A stretch of DNA of 12,230 nucleotides from the NCBI GenBank assembly GCA_013215515.1, contig JABSPC010000711.1:1-12230 (forward strand). The letters run 5' to 3'. This DNA comes from Crocinitomicaceae bacterium. GTDB taxonomy: Bacteria > Bacteroidota > Bacteroidia > Flavobacteriales_D > Crocinitomicaceae. Positions 1 to 7,910 of the stretch are shown here, piece after piece. The position numbers were made by a program, and so were the translations under genes. Positions within the stretch are counted from its first letter, which is position 1, and every line of letters begins with the position of its first letter. Under the pieces are notes generated by a model. It was not told the DNA's origin, did no database searches, and was given only the letters and a program-made list of their open reading frames with translations.

Positions 1-2
1 AC

Positions 3-728
3 GACGAGGGAAGTGCCGAGCTGGCTTATGGACCAACGGGAACGCAATCAAGATTGGCTATTCAATATACACCTTATGAGGCTGATTCATTAATTGGCGC
101 AATGATTCATTTTGTTCCTTCTGTTAATGATGTCTCAAACAATTTATTTCTGTTGACTATTTGGAGTGATCTTAATGGAGAACCAGATACGGTAATGTAT
201 GAAGATGAATTGTTCTTCCCTAGAACTCCAACCTATGGATATGATCAGAACATATTTACTTATTATATGCTGCCTGATACCATGTGGACTTTAGTAACAG
301 GAACATTCTATATTGGATGGCGTCAATTTGAATCGGATAGATTGAACGTTGGATTGGATAGAAACATTGTGAATAATGATCATACATTCTATAGTAATGA
401 TGGTGGAGCATCTTGGAATCAATCTAATATTGAAGGATCTGTAATGATTCGGCCAATCTTCTCAACGGGCATGGACGTTACTCTTGGGATTGAAAATAAT
501 ACATTCACTTTGGCCGAAGCGAATGTCTCAATATTTCCAAATCCTACCAATTCGAATGTGACCATTAAAATGGACAAGGAATTTGAAGGAGCAGAACTCT
601 TAAATATGCAAGGTCAGGTAATTCTTAAATCTGAATTCCCGACGATTGACATGAGTAATCTTCCTAACGGAATGTACTTTATAAAGGTGGCTGGAGTCAA
701 CAAACTTCATAAAGTCAGAAAAAATTAG
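3..728 (+). CDS. Secreted protein with C-terminal T9SS sorting domain (5' end missing)
   Basis: The reading frame is open from the first bases of the window, so this is the last 241 residues of a longer protein. A TTG at 54 is an internal leucine codon, not the start. The upstream part (from DEGSAELAYG on) is rich in aromatic and beta-strand residues and resembles the beta-sandwich modules common in secreted flavobacterial proteins. From about base 510 the sequence has the hallmark of a type A T9SS C-terminal domain: an 'IFPNPT' motif, then 'LLNMQGQVI', 'DMSNLPNGMYFIKV' and a basic tail 'KLHKVRKN'. In this family the domain directs export through the outer membrane by the type IX system and is usually cleaved, leaving the protein released or anchored to A-LPS. 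The function of the cargo part cannot be judged from this fragment. The T9SS call is firm. Confidence 0.9.
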   Translation, partial: DEGSAELAYGPTGTQSRLAIQYTPYEADSLIGAMIHFVPSVNDVSNNLFLLTIWSDLNGEPDTVMYEDELFFPRTPTYGYDQNIFTYYMLPDTMWTLVTGTFYIGWRQFESDRLNVGLDRNIVNNDHTFYSNDGGASWNQSNIEGSVMIRPIFSTGMDVTLGIENNTFTLAEANVSIFPNPTNSNVTIKMDKEFEGAELLNMQGQVILKSEFPTIDMSNLPNGMYFIKVAGVNKLHKVRKN

Positions 729-751
729 ACTTTGTTGTTTACCTTTTTAAA

Positions 752-776
752 GTTCTAACATTACTAAATGTAGAAC
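752..776 (+). other. Imperfect inverted repeat upstream of the rluD-like gene
   Basis: GTTCT-A-ACAT (752-761) can pair with ATGTAGAAC (768-776) around a 6-nt loop, giving 5 + 4 base pairs with one bulged A. It lies 8 nt before the rluD-like ATG and after the stop of the T9SS protein. It lacks a following T-run, so it is not a standard terminator. It may be a weak structure in the rluD leader or chance. Confidence 0.3.
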
Positions 777-784
777 CCCAATTT

Positions 785-1822
785 ATGACGGAAGAAAAAA
801 ATCCAGAATTAGAAGAAACAAACACTAAAGAGCTCTTTGAGCATTTTAGATTTGTAGCTGATCCTAAGCTTAAGCTTTTAAGGGTCGATAAGTTTCTACT
901 TGATAGAATGCCAAACACGACGCGCAATAGAATTCAGAGAGCGTGTAAAGAAGGCAATGTCTTCTCCAATGAAATTCCTGTTAAATCAAATTATAAAGTA
1001 AAGCCAGGAGATATCATTACCATGGAATTGCCATTTCCAATACGCGAAAATAAATTGATTCCTGAAGATATTCCAATTGATATTGTTTATGAAGATGACG
1101 ACTTGTTAGTCGTAAACAAAGTTCCAAATATGCTTGTTCATCCCGGATTAGGGAACTATACGGGCACTTTGGTGAATGGATTAATATATCACTTTGAAAA
1201 CCTTCCTGATAAAGGAGATAATCTGTACAGCCGACCTGGTTTGGTTCATCGATTGGATAAACATACAACGGGTTTATTAGTTGTAGCCAAAACTGAACAT
1301 GCATTAACCCATCTAGCAAAGCAATTTTTTGATCGGACTACCGAAAGAAGATATCAAGCCTTAGTTTGGGGAGATGTGCAAGAAGATGGAACTGTTACGG
1401 GGCATATTGGGCGCTCAATAAAAAATAGAAAAGTGTTCACTGTTTTTCCAGAGGGAGATAATGGAAAACATGCTGTTACTCACTACAAAGTGTTGAAGAG
1501 GTATGGATATGTCACTTTAGTTGAATGTAAATTGGAAACTGGACGAACACATCAAATCCGCGTTCATATGAAATATATTGGACATCCGTTGTTTCATGAT
1601 TTAGAATATGGTGGTGATTCTATTCTAAAGGGTACAACAAGTTCCAAGTACAAAAAGTTCATTGAAAATTGTTTCAAATTACTTCAGGGGCAGGCCTTAC
1701 ACGCTAAAACTTTGGGGTTTAATCATCCGTCAAAAGATGAATATATACGCTTGAGTTCAGAGCTTCCAGAGGGATTTGCTAAAGTGATAGAGAAATGGGA
1801 GAAATATACCTATGTAGACTAA
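785..1822 (+). CDS. rluD: RluA/RluD-family 23S rRNA pseudouridine synthase
   Basis: A 345-residue cytoplasmic enzyme that isomerises specific uridines to pseudouridine in structured RNA, most likely in the large-subunit rRNA as for RluD. An acidic N-terminal extension (about 1-28) is followed by an S4-type RNA-binding domain (about 30-80, with 'RVDKFLLDRMP' and 'VKPGDIITM'). The catalytic domain contains 'YEDDDLLVVNKVPNMLVHPG' (102-121) and the RluA signature 'HRLDKHTTGLLVVAKT' (155-170), with D158 the expected nucleophile. 'ETGRTHQIRVHMKYIGHPL' (251-269) is the second family signature. Length and domain order fit RluD rather than the S4-less RluA type. The ATG at 785 has no Shine-Dalgarno sequence, which is normal in this phylum. 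The exact uridine targets (E. coli RluD modifies 1911/1915/1917) are inferred from the family, not shown. Confidence 0.88.
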   Translation: MTEEKNPELEETNTKELFEHFRFVADPKLKLLRVDKFLLDRMPNTTRNRIQRACKEGNVFSNEIPVKSNYKVKPGDIITMELPFPIRENKLIPEDIPIDIVYEDDDLLVVNKVPNMLVHPGLGNYTGTLVNGLIYHFENLPDKGDNLYSRPGLVHRLDKHTTGLLVVAKTEHALTHLAKQFFDRTTERRYQALVWGDVQEDGTVTGHIGRSIKNRKVFTVFPEGDNGKHAVTHYKVLKRYGYVTLVECKLETGRTHQIRVHMKYIGHPLFHDLEYGGDSILKGTTSSKYKKFIENCFKLLQGQALHAKTLGFNHPSKDEYIRLSSELPEGFAKVIEKWEKYTYVD

Positions 1823-1892
1823 TTAGAAACGTTGTAATTTAAAACGATTGTGAAATAATAAAAATTGCGAACTTATCAATTACTTTTTTTAT

Positions 1893-1900
1893 TACTTTTA
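1893..1900 (+). promoter_or_regulatory. Tentative -7 element for the PorE-like gene
   Basis: TACTTTTA matches the Bacteroidota -7 consensus TAnnTTTG at all but the last base. A TTG lies upstream at 1865-1867, but the 25-nt spacing is longer than usual. If used, transcription would start near 1905 and give a leader of about 60 nt that includes a 12-codon mini-ORF (1906-1944). Weak call. Confidence 0.3.
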
Positions 1901-1964
1901 CGCACATGAATAACCATACGCCGAGGGAATTGGCAGTAAATTAAGACCTGAAAAAAGACATTTT

Positions 1965-4121
1965 ATGAAGATTAAAATTGGCTTAACGATATTCTTACTG
2001 GGCCTAGCTTCAGTATCACAAGCTCAAAACAAAGCTGTTCAAAAAGCACGTGTAACATTTGCAAGTGAGAGATATTATGATGGAATAAAAGACTGTTCTG
2101 TTGCGTACAAAAAAATAACTCGAAAAGGTAACCAAGCTAAGAAAATGAAGGGTGAGATGGCTTATAAAACTGCCGAATGTTACCGTTACACTGAGCAATT
2201 CAGAGAAGCTAACAATTGGTACACTACAGCTTTATTGCTGGATTATCAAGACGAAGAAGCGGATGTTCACTTGAAGAACGCTGAAATGCTTAAGATGATG
2301 ACTGAGTATGAGAAGGCTATTAAGCAATATGAACTTTACTTGGCAATTGTTCCAGATAGTGATCTAGCTACTGTTGGTCTTGAGTCATGTCGCAGAAACA
2401 ACGAGTTTATTGCTGAAAAAACAAAACATGTAATTGAGAATCAAATTGCCATTAATACGGATCAATACGATATGGCGCCAATGTTTGGTGATAGAAAAGG
2501 AAAAAGAATGTATTGGAGTTCATCAAGAGATGGAGCTGTTGGTAAAGATTCTGATCCTAGAACGGGTGAGTCATATATGAGTTTGTGGGCATCTGATGTT
2601 GATAAGAAAGGAAATTGGACTAAACCCTACTTAGTTAAAGGAGATGGGGTTAATACAATTGACAATGAAGGTACAATTGCGTTTGATTCCCGTTTCAAGA
2701 AAATGTTCTTTACTAGATGTCCTAATATGAAAAAAGAAAATCTAGGTTGTGATATCTGGATGTCTGAAGCGAAAAGTAAAACAGAATGGAAAGAACCAAC
2801 TAAAATATTGGGGCTTAAAACAAATGATTCGGTTTCAGTAGGTCATCCTTGTACAATGGATGGTAAGTACTTAATCTTCGCTTCGGATATGGCCGGAGGG
2901 TTTGGAGGAAGAGATCTTTGGTACACTCAATACGATAAGAAAAGTGATTCTTGGTCTGCACCTGCGAACATGGGACCTGGGATTAACACGAAAGGAAATG
3001 AATTATTCCCATCGTTCGGATTGAATGGTGAGTTAATATATGCTTCAGACGGAATGGCTGGAATGGGAGGACTTGATATCTTCAAAGTAGCGAGAGTTGG
3101 TGAAGAAAATAAATGGGAGAATCCAACAAACCTTGGTTCTCCAATTAACGGACCGAATAACGATTACGCTCTGATTGAAGTTACTCCTCGTTTAGGATAC
3201 TTTACATCAGAAAGAAAAAGTGTTCATGGAGAAACAAATCCTGATATCTATTCTTACGTTATGCCTCCAAACTTATTCTCATTAAAAGTAAATGTTACTG
3301 AGCTTGTTGATCAAGCAATAGTACTAGAAGATGTTAGAGTTGCAGTTGTTGGATCTGACGGTTCTAAATGGGAAGGTTATTCGGACGATAATGGTTCTGT
3401 CTTCTGGGATAAGCGCCCAACAGAAGATGCAACTTATGGAACTCGTTATATTAATGAGGAAATTTCATATGAGATTCACATCTTTGGTGACGAAACTAAA
3501 TACCACCCTGTTCCTGATGGTCAAAAGATAGCAACGGTTGGGTTGGATTATAACCAAGATTTCATTGTAGATATGGTTATGATTCCTAAGAAACCAATTC
3601 GTTTACCTGAGGTGCGTTACGCACTTAATAGCTGGGAGCTTTTGGTTGATTCAACTATTAACTCTAAAGATTCTTTACTGTTCGTATTTGACTTGTTAGA
3701 AGAATATCCTGGGATGAAATTAGAGTTGAGTTCTCATACGGATTCTCGTGGTAGTAACCCACGTAACCAGATTCTTTCAGAAAACAGAGCTAGAGCTTGT
3801 TATAAGTTCTTAGTTGAGGAAAAAGGCCTTGATCCAAAAAGAATAATTCCAGTTGGAGATGGAGAAAATATTGCAAGAATTGTTTGGCTAAAAGATGGTG
3901 TATATCACGTTGATGAACCAAAAGAGGACGTGATAGGTGATTTCGAAACAACCAAGTTGACTGAAGCTTATATTAATAAGTTTAGAAGATCTGACAAGAA
4001 AACGTTTGAATTGCTTCACGGGTTTAACAGACGAACTGAAGGTGATGTTCTTCAAATGGATTTTGATTCAGCGACAGCACCAGAAGCAGACCCTAAATAT
4101 TTGAAATACTTGAAGTATTAA
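1965..4121 (+). CDS. PorE-like OmpA-family protein (signal peptide, TPR, PD40 propeller, OmpA)
   Basis: A 718-residue exported protein. Residues 1-20 form a signal peptide ending 'SVSQA', cut before Q21; there is no lipobox cysteine at the cleavage site. Residues ~25-150 carry TPR-like helical repeats ('MAYKTAECYRYTEQFREA', 'YEKAIKQYELYLAIVP'). Residues ~165-430 are a WD40/PD40-type beta-propeller with recurring '(S/A)SD..GG.GG.D(L/I)(W/F)' blades at 307-318 and 361-373. A small beta domain follows (~438-545). Residues ~550-697 are an OmpA C-terminal peptidoglycan-binding domain with 'SSHTDSRGS' (D593) and 'NQILSENRARA' (R608), the usual diaminopimelate contacts, ending 'LLHGFNRRTEGDVL'. This order matches PorE (PG1058 of Porphyromonas gingivalis), a periplasmic T9SS component, and many OmpA proteins encoded beside PorP/SprF. 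No PorP/SprF gene adjoins it here, so a direct T9SS role is an inference. It is flanked by its own upstream gap and a strong terminator, so it is probably monocistronic. Confidence 0.85.
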   Translation: MKIKIGLTIFLLGLASVSQAQNKAVQKARVTFASERYYDGIKDCSVAYKKITRKGNQAKKMKGEMAYKTAECYRYTEQFREANNWYTTALLLDYQDEEADVHLKNAEMLKMMTEYEKAIKQYELYLAIVPDSDLATVGLESCRRNNEFIAEKTKHVIENQIAINTDQYDMAPMFGDRKGKRMYWSSSRDGAVGKDSDPRTGESYMSLWASDVDKKGNWTKPYLVKGDGVNTIDNEGTIAFDSRFKKMFFTRCPNMKKENLGCDIWMSEAKSKTEWKEPTKILGLKTNDSVSVGHPCTMDGKYLIFASDMAGGFGGRDLWYTQYDKKSDSWSAPANMGPGINTKGNELFPSFGLNGELIYASDGMAGMGGLDIFKVARVGEENKWENPTNLGSPINGPNNDYALIEVTPRLGYFTSERKSVHGETNPDIYSYVMPPNLFSLKVNVTELVDQAIVLEDVRVAVVGSDGSKWEGYSDDNGSVFWDKRPTEDATYGTRYINEEISYEIHIFGDETKYHPVPDGQKIATVGLDYNQDFIVDMVMIPKKPIRLPEVRYALNSWELLVDSTINSKDSLLFVFDLLEEYPGMKLELSSHTDSRGSNPRNQILSENRARACYKFLVEEKGLDPKRIIPVGDGENIARIVWLKDGVYHVDEPKEDVIGDFETTKLTEAYINKFRRSDKKTFELLHGFNRRTEGDVLQMDFDSATAPEADPKYLKYLKY

Positions 4122-4141
4122 AAAATAAAGTTTTTAATTTG

Positions 4142-4177
4142 AAAAGCGCCTTCGTTTATCCAAGGCGCTTTTTTTTT
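4142..4177 (+). terminator. Rho-independent terminator of the PorE-like gene
   Basis: A perfect 11-bp stem, AAAAGCGCCTT (4142-4152) with AAGGCGCTTTT (4162-4172), closes a 9-nt loop. It is followed by a T-run to 4177. It starts 20 nt after the stop codon and cleanly separates this gene from the DUF2851 gene. Confidence 0.93.
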
Positions 4178-4275
4178 GTATCTTATATTTAGACCACAAA
4201 AATAACTGACTAGTGAAACATCTAAGGATCTAAAAGGATTCAGAAGTCCACTAACCAATAACCTTTACTACACTG

Positions 4276-5445
4276 ATGACCGAAGAATATCTCCAATTTG
4301 TTTGGAAGAACAAGCGTATACTCAATCCACAATTAAAATTAATAGACGGGACTCAAGTCGAAATATTAAATTTCGGATCTCATAATACCCTTCTAAAGGG
4401 ACCAGATTTTAAGCACGGATCAATTCGATTCGATGGAATTACCTTTTACGGACATATTGAAATACATGTTAAAAGTTCAGATTGGTATGTCCATAAGCAT
4501 CATATTGATGATAATTATAATAATGTGATTCTTCATGTGGTTTATGAAAACGACAAAGATGTGTTTCAGAATGGTGTTAAGCTCCCTGTAATTGAACTCA
4601 AAGATCTAATTGACATGGATCATTGGAACAAGCACAAGAGATACTTGGAGAGTTCAAATCAGATAATATGCGAAAATGAATTGAATTCTGTTGATCCTAT
4701 TTTTCTACAGTCCATGATAGGTAAATCATTAGTAGAGAAATTGAATGATCGAGTAAAATTGATAAAGCCTTATTTGACAGAAGAGTCTTCCGCGTTATAT
4801 GTTTTTTTGGCTGCTGCATTTGGCTCCAATTTGAATAAGCATGCCTTTCTTGAGTTGATTAAGTCTGTGCCGTATTCACAATTGGTTTATTTAACCCCTT
4901 CTCAGCGGTATAAGCTAATGATGTCAGAAAGCGGAATGCTTACGAATAATTCATCCGGCAAGAATGAGCCTAATCAATGGCACTTTAAAGGAACGAGACC
5001 GAATAATTTTCCTACGGTAAGGCTAAAGCAATTTGCACATCTTATTGGAGAATCGGAACTTGAATTACTCGTTAAAGCTGGATCAGCTAATAATGTTATC
5101 GAAGCTTTTAATAATGTTTTTGAAAGGAGTAACGATTCTATAAGTTCAGGTGGAATTGCAAAGCTGTCGTCAAATTTTAAAAATGGGTTGATAATAAATG
5201 GAGTCGTACCATTTCTATGGTATCTATCGGAGCCTAATTGTGAAGATAAATATCAAGAAATGGCAATTGAAATTTTGACCTCAATTTCACCAGAGAGTAA
5301 TTCGGTTTTAAAAAAATGGAAAAATTCTGGAGTTAATATGGAGAATGCATATGATTCTCAAGGCCTGATAGGACTATATCGCTATTACTGCTGTCGTAAA
5401 AAATGCTTATCTTGCCAAGTAGGTAATAAGATTCTAAAGAATTAA
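4276..5445 (+). CDS. DUF2851 family protein, possible PD-(D/E)XK-like fold
   Basis: A 389-residue cytoplasmic protein of the Bacteroidota-enriched DUF2851 family; no experimental function is known to me. The N-terminal core has the family landmarks: 'YLQFVWKNKRI' (5-15), 'HNTLLKGPDF' (36-45), 'GHIEIHVKSSDW' (59-70) and 'HHIDDNYNNVILHVVYEND' (75-93). 'CENEL' (132-136) precedes a helical middle with 'SLVEKLNDRV' (151-160). The C-terminus carries a cysteine cluster, C372, C373, C377 and C380, in 'YYCCRKKCLSCQVG', typical of the family and plausibly metal binding. D44, E62 and K66 could form a PD-(D/E)XK nuclease-like site; that is inference from spacing only. The gene begins after a terminator and runs with a 3-nt gap into the PspC gene, so the two are likely co-transcribed. 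Confidence 0.85.
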   Translation: MTEEYLQFVWKNKRILNPQLKLIDGTQVEILNFGSHNTLLKGPDFKHGSIRFDGITFYGHIEIHVKSSDWYVHKHHIDDNYNNVILHVVYENDKDVFQNGVKLPVIELKDLIDMDHWNKHKRYLESSNQIICENELNSVDPIFLQSMIGKSLVEKLNDRVKLIKPYLTEESSALYVFLAAAFGSNLNKHAFLELIKSVPYSQLVYLTPSQRYKLMMSESGMLTNNSSGKNEPNQWHFKGTRPNNFPTVRLKQFAHLIGESELELLVKAGSANNVIEAFNNVFERSNDSISSGGIAKLSSNFKNGLIINGVVPFLWYLSEPNCEDKYQEMAIEILTSISPESNSVLKKWKNSGVNMENAYDSQGLIGLYRYYCCRKKCLSCQVGNKILKN

Positions 5446-5448
5446 AAA

Positions 5449-5679
5449 ATGATTCAAAAAATAGTCTTCTTTTTCGAGTTAAAATCCTTCGGTGTTTGCG
5501 CATGGTGGGCTAGGAAACTTGGAATTAGTAGTTCTAAAGTAAGACTTGGATTTATTTATTCATCCTTCATTGCGTTAGGATCCCCCTTGTTGATTTATCT
5601 AATCATGGCGTGGATACTTGAGCACAAGCATTATTTCAAATTGCAGAGAAGAAGAAGAAATACGATCTGGGAATTATAG
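5449..5679 (+). CDS. Small PspC-domain membrane protein
   Basis: A 76-residue protein. Residues 1-31 ('FGVCAWWARKLGISSSKVR') form the amphipathic PspC-type segment and residues ~32-58 a long hydrophobic stretch that can span the membrane. A basic tail 'KLQRRRR' follows and is probably cytoplasmic. PspC domains in proteobacteria belong to the phage-shock membrane-stress response, but stand-alone short forms like this in Bacteroidota have no established role, and no pspA or pspB is seen here. It starts 3 nt after the DUF2851 stop. No terminator follows; the downstream 218 nt contain a gene remnant and the promoter of the next operon. Confidence 0.75.
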   Translation: MIQKIVFFFELKSFGVCAWWARKLGISSSKVRLGFIYSSFIALGSPLLIYLIMAWILEHKHYFKLQRRRRNTIWEL

Positions 5680-5729
5680 CATATACTACTAAGGTCTAGA
5701 CTTCTATCCAAATTGTCAGACTTACTTGA

Positions 5730-5858
5730 GTTGATTCTATTGATTATCTAATTACCCCACCGGTTGAACACAAGGTTGTAAAAGGGTCTGAATTATTTGT
5801 TTTGGGAAGTGATTCTCAGATTGGAAAATTGGTTGACTACTTCCGTTTAACGCGCTAA
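5730..5858 (+). pseudogene. Remnant of a K+ channel/transporter RCK_C (TrkA-C) domain
   Basis: After a TGA at 5727, one frame reads 42 codons to TAA at 5856: '...DYLITPPVEHKVVKGSELF' continuing 'VLGSDSQIGKLVDYFRLTR'. The pattern (two prolines, a charged stretch, 'kGseLFVLGs..QI.kL..yF') is the usual last strand-helix of the TrkA-C/RCK_C domain at the end of potassium channels and Trk/Kef-type transporters. There is no ATG, GTG or TTG start in this frame and only 50 nt to the PspC stop, so the rest of the domain, the RCK_N part and any membrane segments are absent. I read it as the 3' scar of a deleted or decayed channel gene that once followed pspC. The identification rests on about 30 residues recognised by eye and could be chance. 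Confidence 0.5.
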
Positions 5859-5901
5859 TTACCGCTCATCTAAATCACTTAAAACTCAAGCTTTTTATTG
5901 C

Positions 5902-5909
5902 TATATTTG
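5902..5909 (+). promoter_or_regulatory. Promoter -7 element (TATATTTG) of the AGCS-apt operon
   Basis: TATATTTG is a perfect match to the Bacteroidota -7 consensus TAnnTTTG. No good TTG is seen at the -33 position. Transcription would start near 5914, just upstream of the symporter gene. It rules out a TTG start at 5898 for that gene, since that would lie inside the promoter, and favours the ATG at 5940, which leaves a leader of about 25 nt. Confidence 0.7.
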
Positions 5910-5939
5910 TTTTCTTCGAAAATGAATCAGAGAATCACT

Positions 5940-7910
5940 ATGAAATATTTAATAGGTTTATTAGCCTTACTTACTCCATTTTTAAATTTTGCTGCAGACA
6001 AAGGTCTCGACGAGAAAATCGATGAAGGATTTGGGTCGGCAACAGGTTGGTTTGTTGAAGCTATTTTCTATGCAATCCCATTTACTGAAGAGATTCAAAT
6101 TCCTTGGGTGTTAATTGTACTGGTAACAGGAGCATTGTTCTTTACCTTTTATTTTAAATGGATCAACTTTAGTGGTTTTAAAACAGCGATAAACATAGTT
6201 CGTGGTAAATACGACGAGATAGAATCTGGCGGAGATGATCATGTTGAGGCTTCTTCAAGCGTACATACCGTTGATGGAGACAATCCAGACACAATTCGCG
6301 TAGAACAAGACGAAGATCATCATGGAGAAGTTTCTCATTTCCAGGCATTGACTGCAGCACTTTCTGCGACGGTGGGGCTTGGTAATATTGCTGGAGTTGC
6401 CGTGGCGATTTCAATTGGTGGTCCTGGAGCAACATTCTGGATGATCGTAGCTGGTATCATTGGAATGGCGTCAAAATTTGTTGAATGTACACTTGGGGTG
6501 AAATATAGAGAAATAGGTGAGGATGGTACTGTTTACGGCGGGCCGATGTATTATCTTTCTAAAGGTTTAAAAGACAAAGGATTTATTAAGGCAGGTAAAA
6601 TTTTAGCTGTAGTTTTTGCAATCATGTGTATTGGCGGTTCATTTGGCGGAGGAAATATGTTTCAGTCCAATCAGGCTTTTGCAATGCTTGAAACATATGT
6701 TCAGGATGATGTTACTAAATCAACAGACCTTGCTCAAGTAAAAGGAAAACAAGTCTATTATAGCTATTATGAATCGGGAGACTTTAAAGTGTCTAAGGTT
6801 CGCAATGATTCGGTTTATATCACGGAATTAAACGTTAAAAAGAAAAATGAAATCGGATTTACGAAGGAAAGTTTCATAAAGGATTCAATCGTTTATTCTG
6901 CAACAAGGAAAGATCTGAAAAAGAGTGATATTTCAAAAAAACTAATAGGTTCTGAAGTTATTTATAATGAGCCGACTAAATTCTTGGGTGTAGTTAAATC
7001 AGTCGAAGGAGATTCCGTTGTTATTGCAGATGGTTCTTCTACAATGACCGTAGTGAATTCAAGTTTTGTTGGAAATGCGAAGCTCACGCCGCTTACTGGT
7101 AGTGGATGGATCTTTGGATTGATAATGGCCGTTTTAGTTGGGGTCGTTATTATTGGTGGGATTAAGAAAATAGCTAAGGTAACAGACAAAATTGTTCCTT
7201 TCATGGTTGGAATATATGTATTATCAGCTCTAATAATATTAGGGATGAACTTTGGAGAAATTCCTAGAGCATTTGGTGAAATATTCTCAGGTGCATTCAC
7301 CGGACTAGGTATTGCAGGTGGTGTGTTTGGAGTACTTATTCAAGGGTTTAGGAGAGCAGCATTTTCCAATGAAGCAGGAATTGGATCTGCTTCTATAGCT
7401 CATGCTGCAGTTAAAACTAAATACGCGGCTAGTGAAGGTCTTGTTGCATTATTAGAGCCATTCATTGATACCGTTTTAGTATGTACTATGACTGCATTGG
7501 TTTTGATTATTAGTAATGGTGATGGTTCTATTATCTCATATGGAGAAGAGGTTACGCAAGGGGTAGAGGTTACGTCAAACGCGTTCGCCTCAAATATTTC
7601 ATGGTTCCCGATTGTGTTAACAGTTGCTGTAATACTGTTTGCATTCTCGACAATGATTTCTTGGTCCTATTATGGATATCAAGCTTGGTCATATTTGTTT
7701 GGACGTTCTAAACAAGTTGAATATTTGTACAAATTTTTATTCTGTGGTTTCGTAGTAATTGGAGCTGCCGCCCAATTAGGTTCTGTAATTGGATTCTCTG
7801 ATGCAATGATTTTTGCAATGCTAGTACCAAACATGATTGGATTGTTTATTCTAGCGCCTAAGGCAAAAGCTGAGCTAATACGATTCAAAAACGCCATTAA
7901 AAAGGTATAA
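5940..7910 (+). CDS. Sodium:alanine symporter (AGCS family) with an inserted periplasmic domain
   Basis: A 656-residue inner-membrane protein that would import alanine or glycine with Na+. The ATG at 5940 is preferred because it gives a signal-like N-terminus ([18 protein letters not shown]) and sits ~25 nt after the promoter; an in-frame ATG at 5922 is possible. TM1 is '[19 protein letters not shown]' (~54-72). A charged, Asp/Glu/His-rich cytosolic stretch (~93-130) precedes the family core: '[10 protein letters not shown]' (143-152), '[13 protein letters not shown]' (160-172), '[14 protein letters not shown]' and '[16 protein letters not shown]' (232-247). About 130 hydrophilic, strand-rich residues (~254-386) then interrupt the fold before '[20 protein letters not shown]'. 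The conserved '[20 protein letters not shown]' lies near 471-490. Family members are usually about 450-550 residues, so the extra length is this insertion plus the N-terminal additions. The stop overlaps the next start (TAATG). Confidence 0.9.
   Translation: MKYLIGLLALLTPFLNFAADKGLDEKIDEGFGSATGWFVEAIFYAIPFTEEIQIPWVLIVLVTGALFFTFYFKWINFSGFKTAINIVRGKYDEIESGGDDHVEASSSVHTVDGDNPDTIRVEQDEDHHGEVSHFQALTAALSATVGLGNIAGVAVAISIGGPGATFWMIVAGIIGMASKFVECTLGVKYREIGEDGTVYGGPMYYLSKGLKDKGFIKAGKILAVVFAIMCIGGSFGGGNMFQSNQAFAMLETYVQDDVTKSTDLAQVKGKQVYYSYYESGDFKVSKVRNDSVYITELNVKKKNEIGFTKESFIKDSIVYSATRKDLKKSDISKKLIGSEVIYNEPTKFLGVVKSVEGDSVVIADGSSTMTVVNSSFVGNAKLTPLTGSGWIFGLIMAVLVGVVIIGGIKKIAKVTDKIVPFMVGIYVLSALIILGMNFGEIPRAFGEIFSGAFTGLGIAGGVFGVLIQGFRRAAFSNEAGIGSASIAHAAVKTKYAASEGLVALLEPFIDTVLVCTMTALVLIISNGDGSIISYGEEVTQGVEVTSNAFASNISWFPIVLTVAVILFAFSTMISWSYYGYQAWSYLFGRSKQVEYLYKFLFCGFVVIGAAAQLGSVIGFSDAMIFAMLVPNMIGLFILAPKAKAELIRFKNAIKKV

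Noticed and set aside
54..56. TTG as start of the first gene
   Set aside because: The frame is open upstream to the window edge with coding-like sequence, so this is an internal leucine of a truncated gene.
3331..3531. Second + strand frame inside the PorE-like gene
   Set aside because: Out-of-frame shadow with low-complexity Leu/Met content; the main frame is continuous and domain-complete.
4184..4191. TATATTTA as a promoter for the DUF2851 gene
   Set aside because: It matches seven of eight -7 positions but has no TTG at a usable distance and lies just after a T-run, where such matches arise easily; left unannotated.
5898..5939. TTG start at 5898 for the symporter
   Set aside because: It lies upstream of and across the perfect TATATTTG promoter element and before the expected transcription start; the ATG at 5940 gives a proper hydrophobic N-terminus.
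6962..7300. Antisense frame inside the symporter gene
   Set aside because: Shadow of a well-supported membrane protein gene, with no recognisable product.
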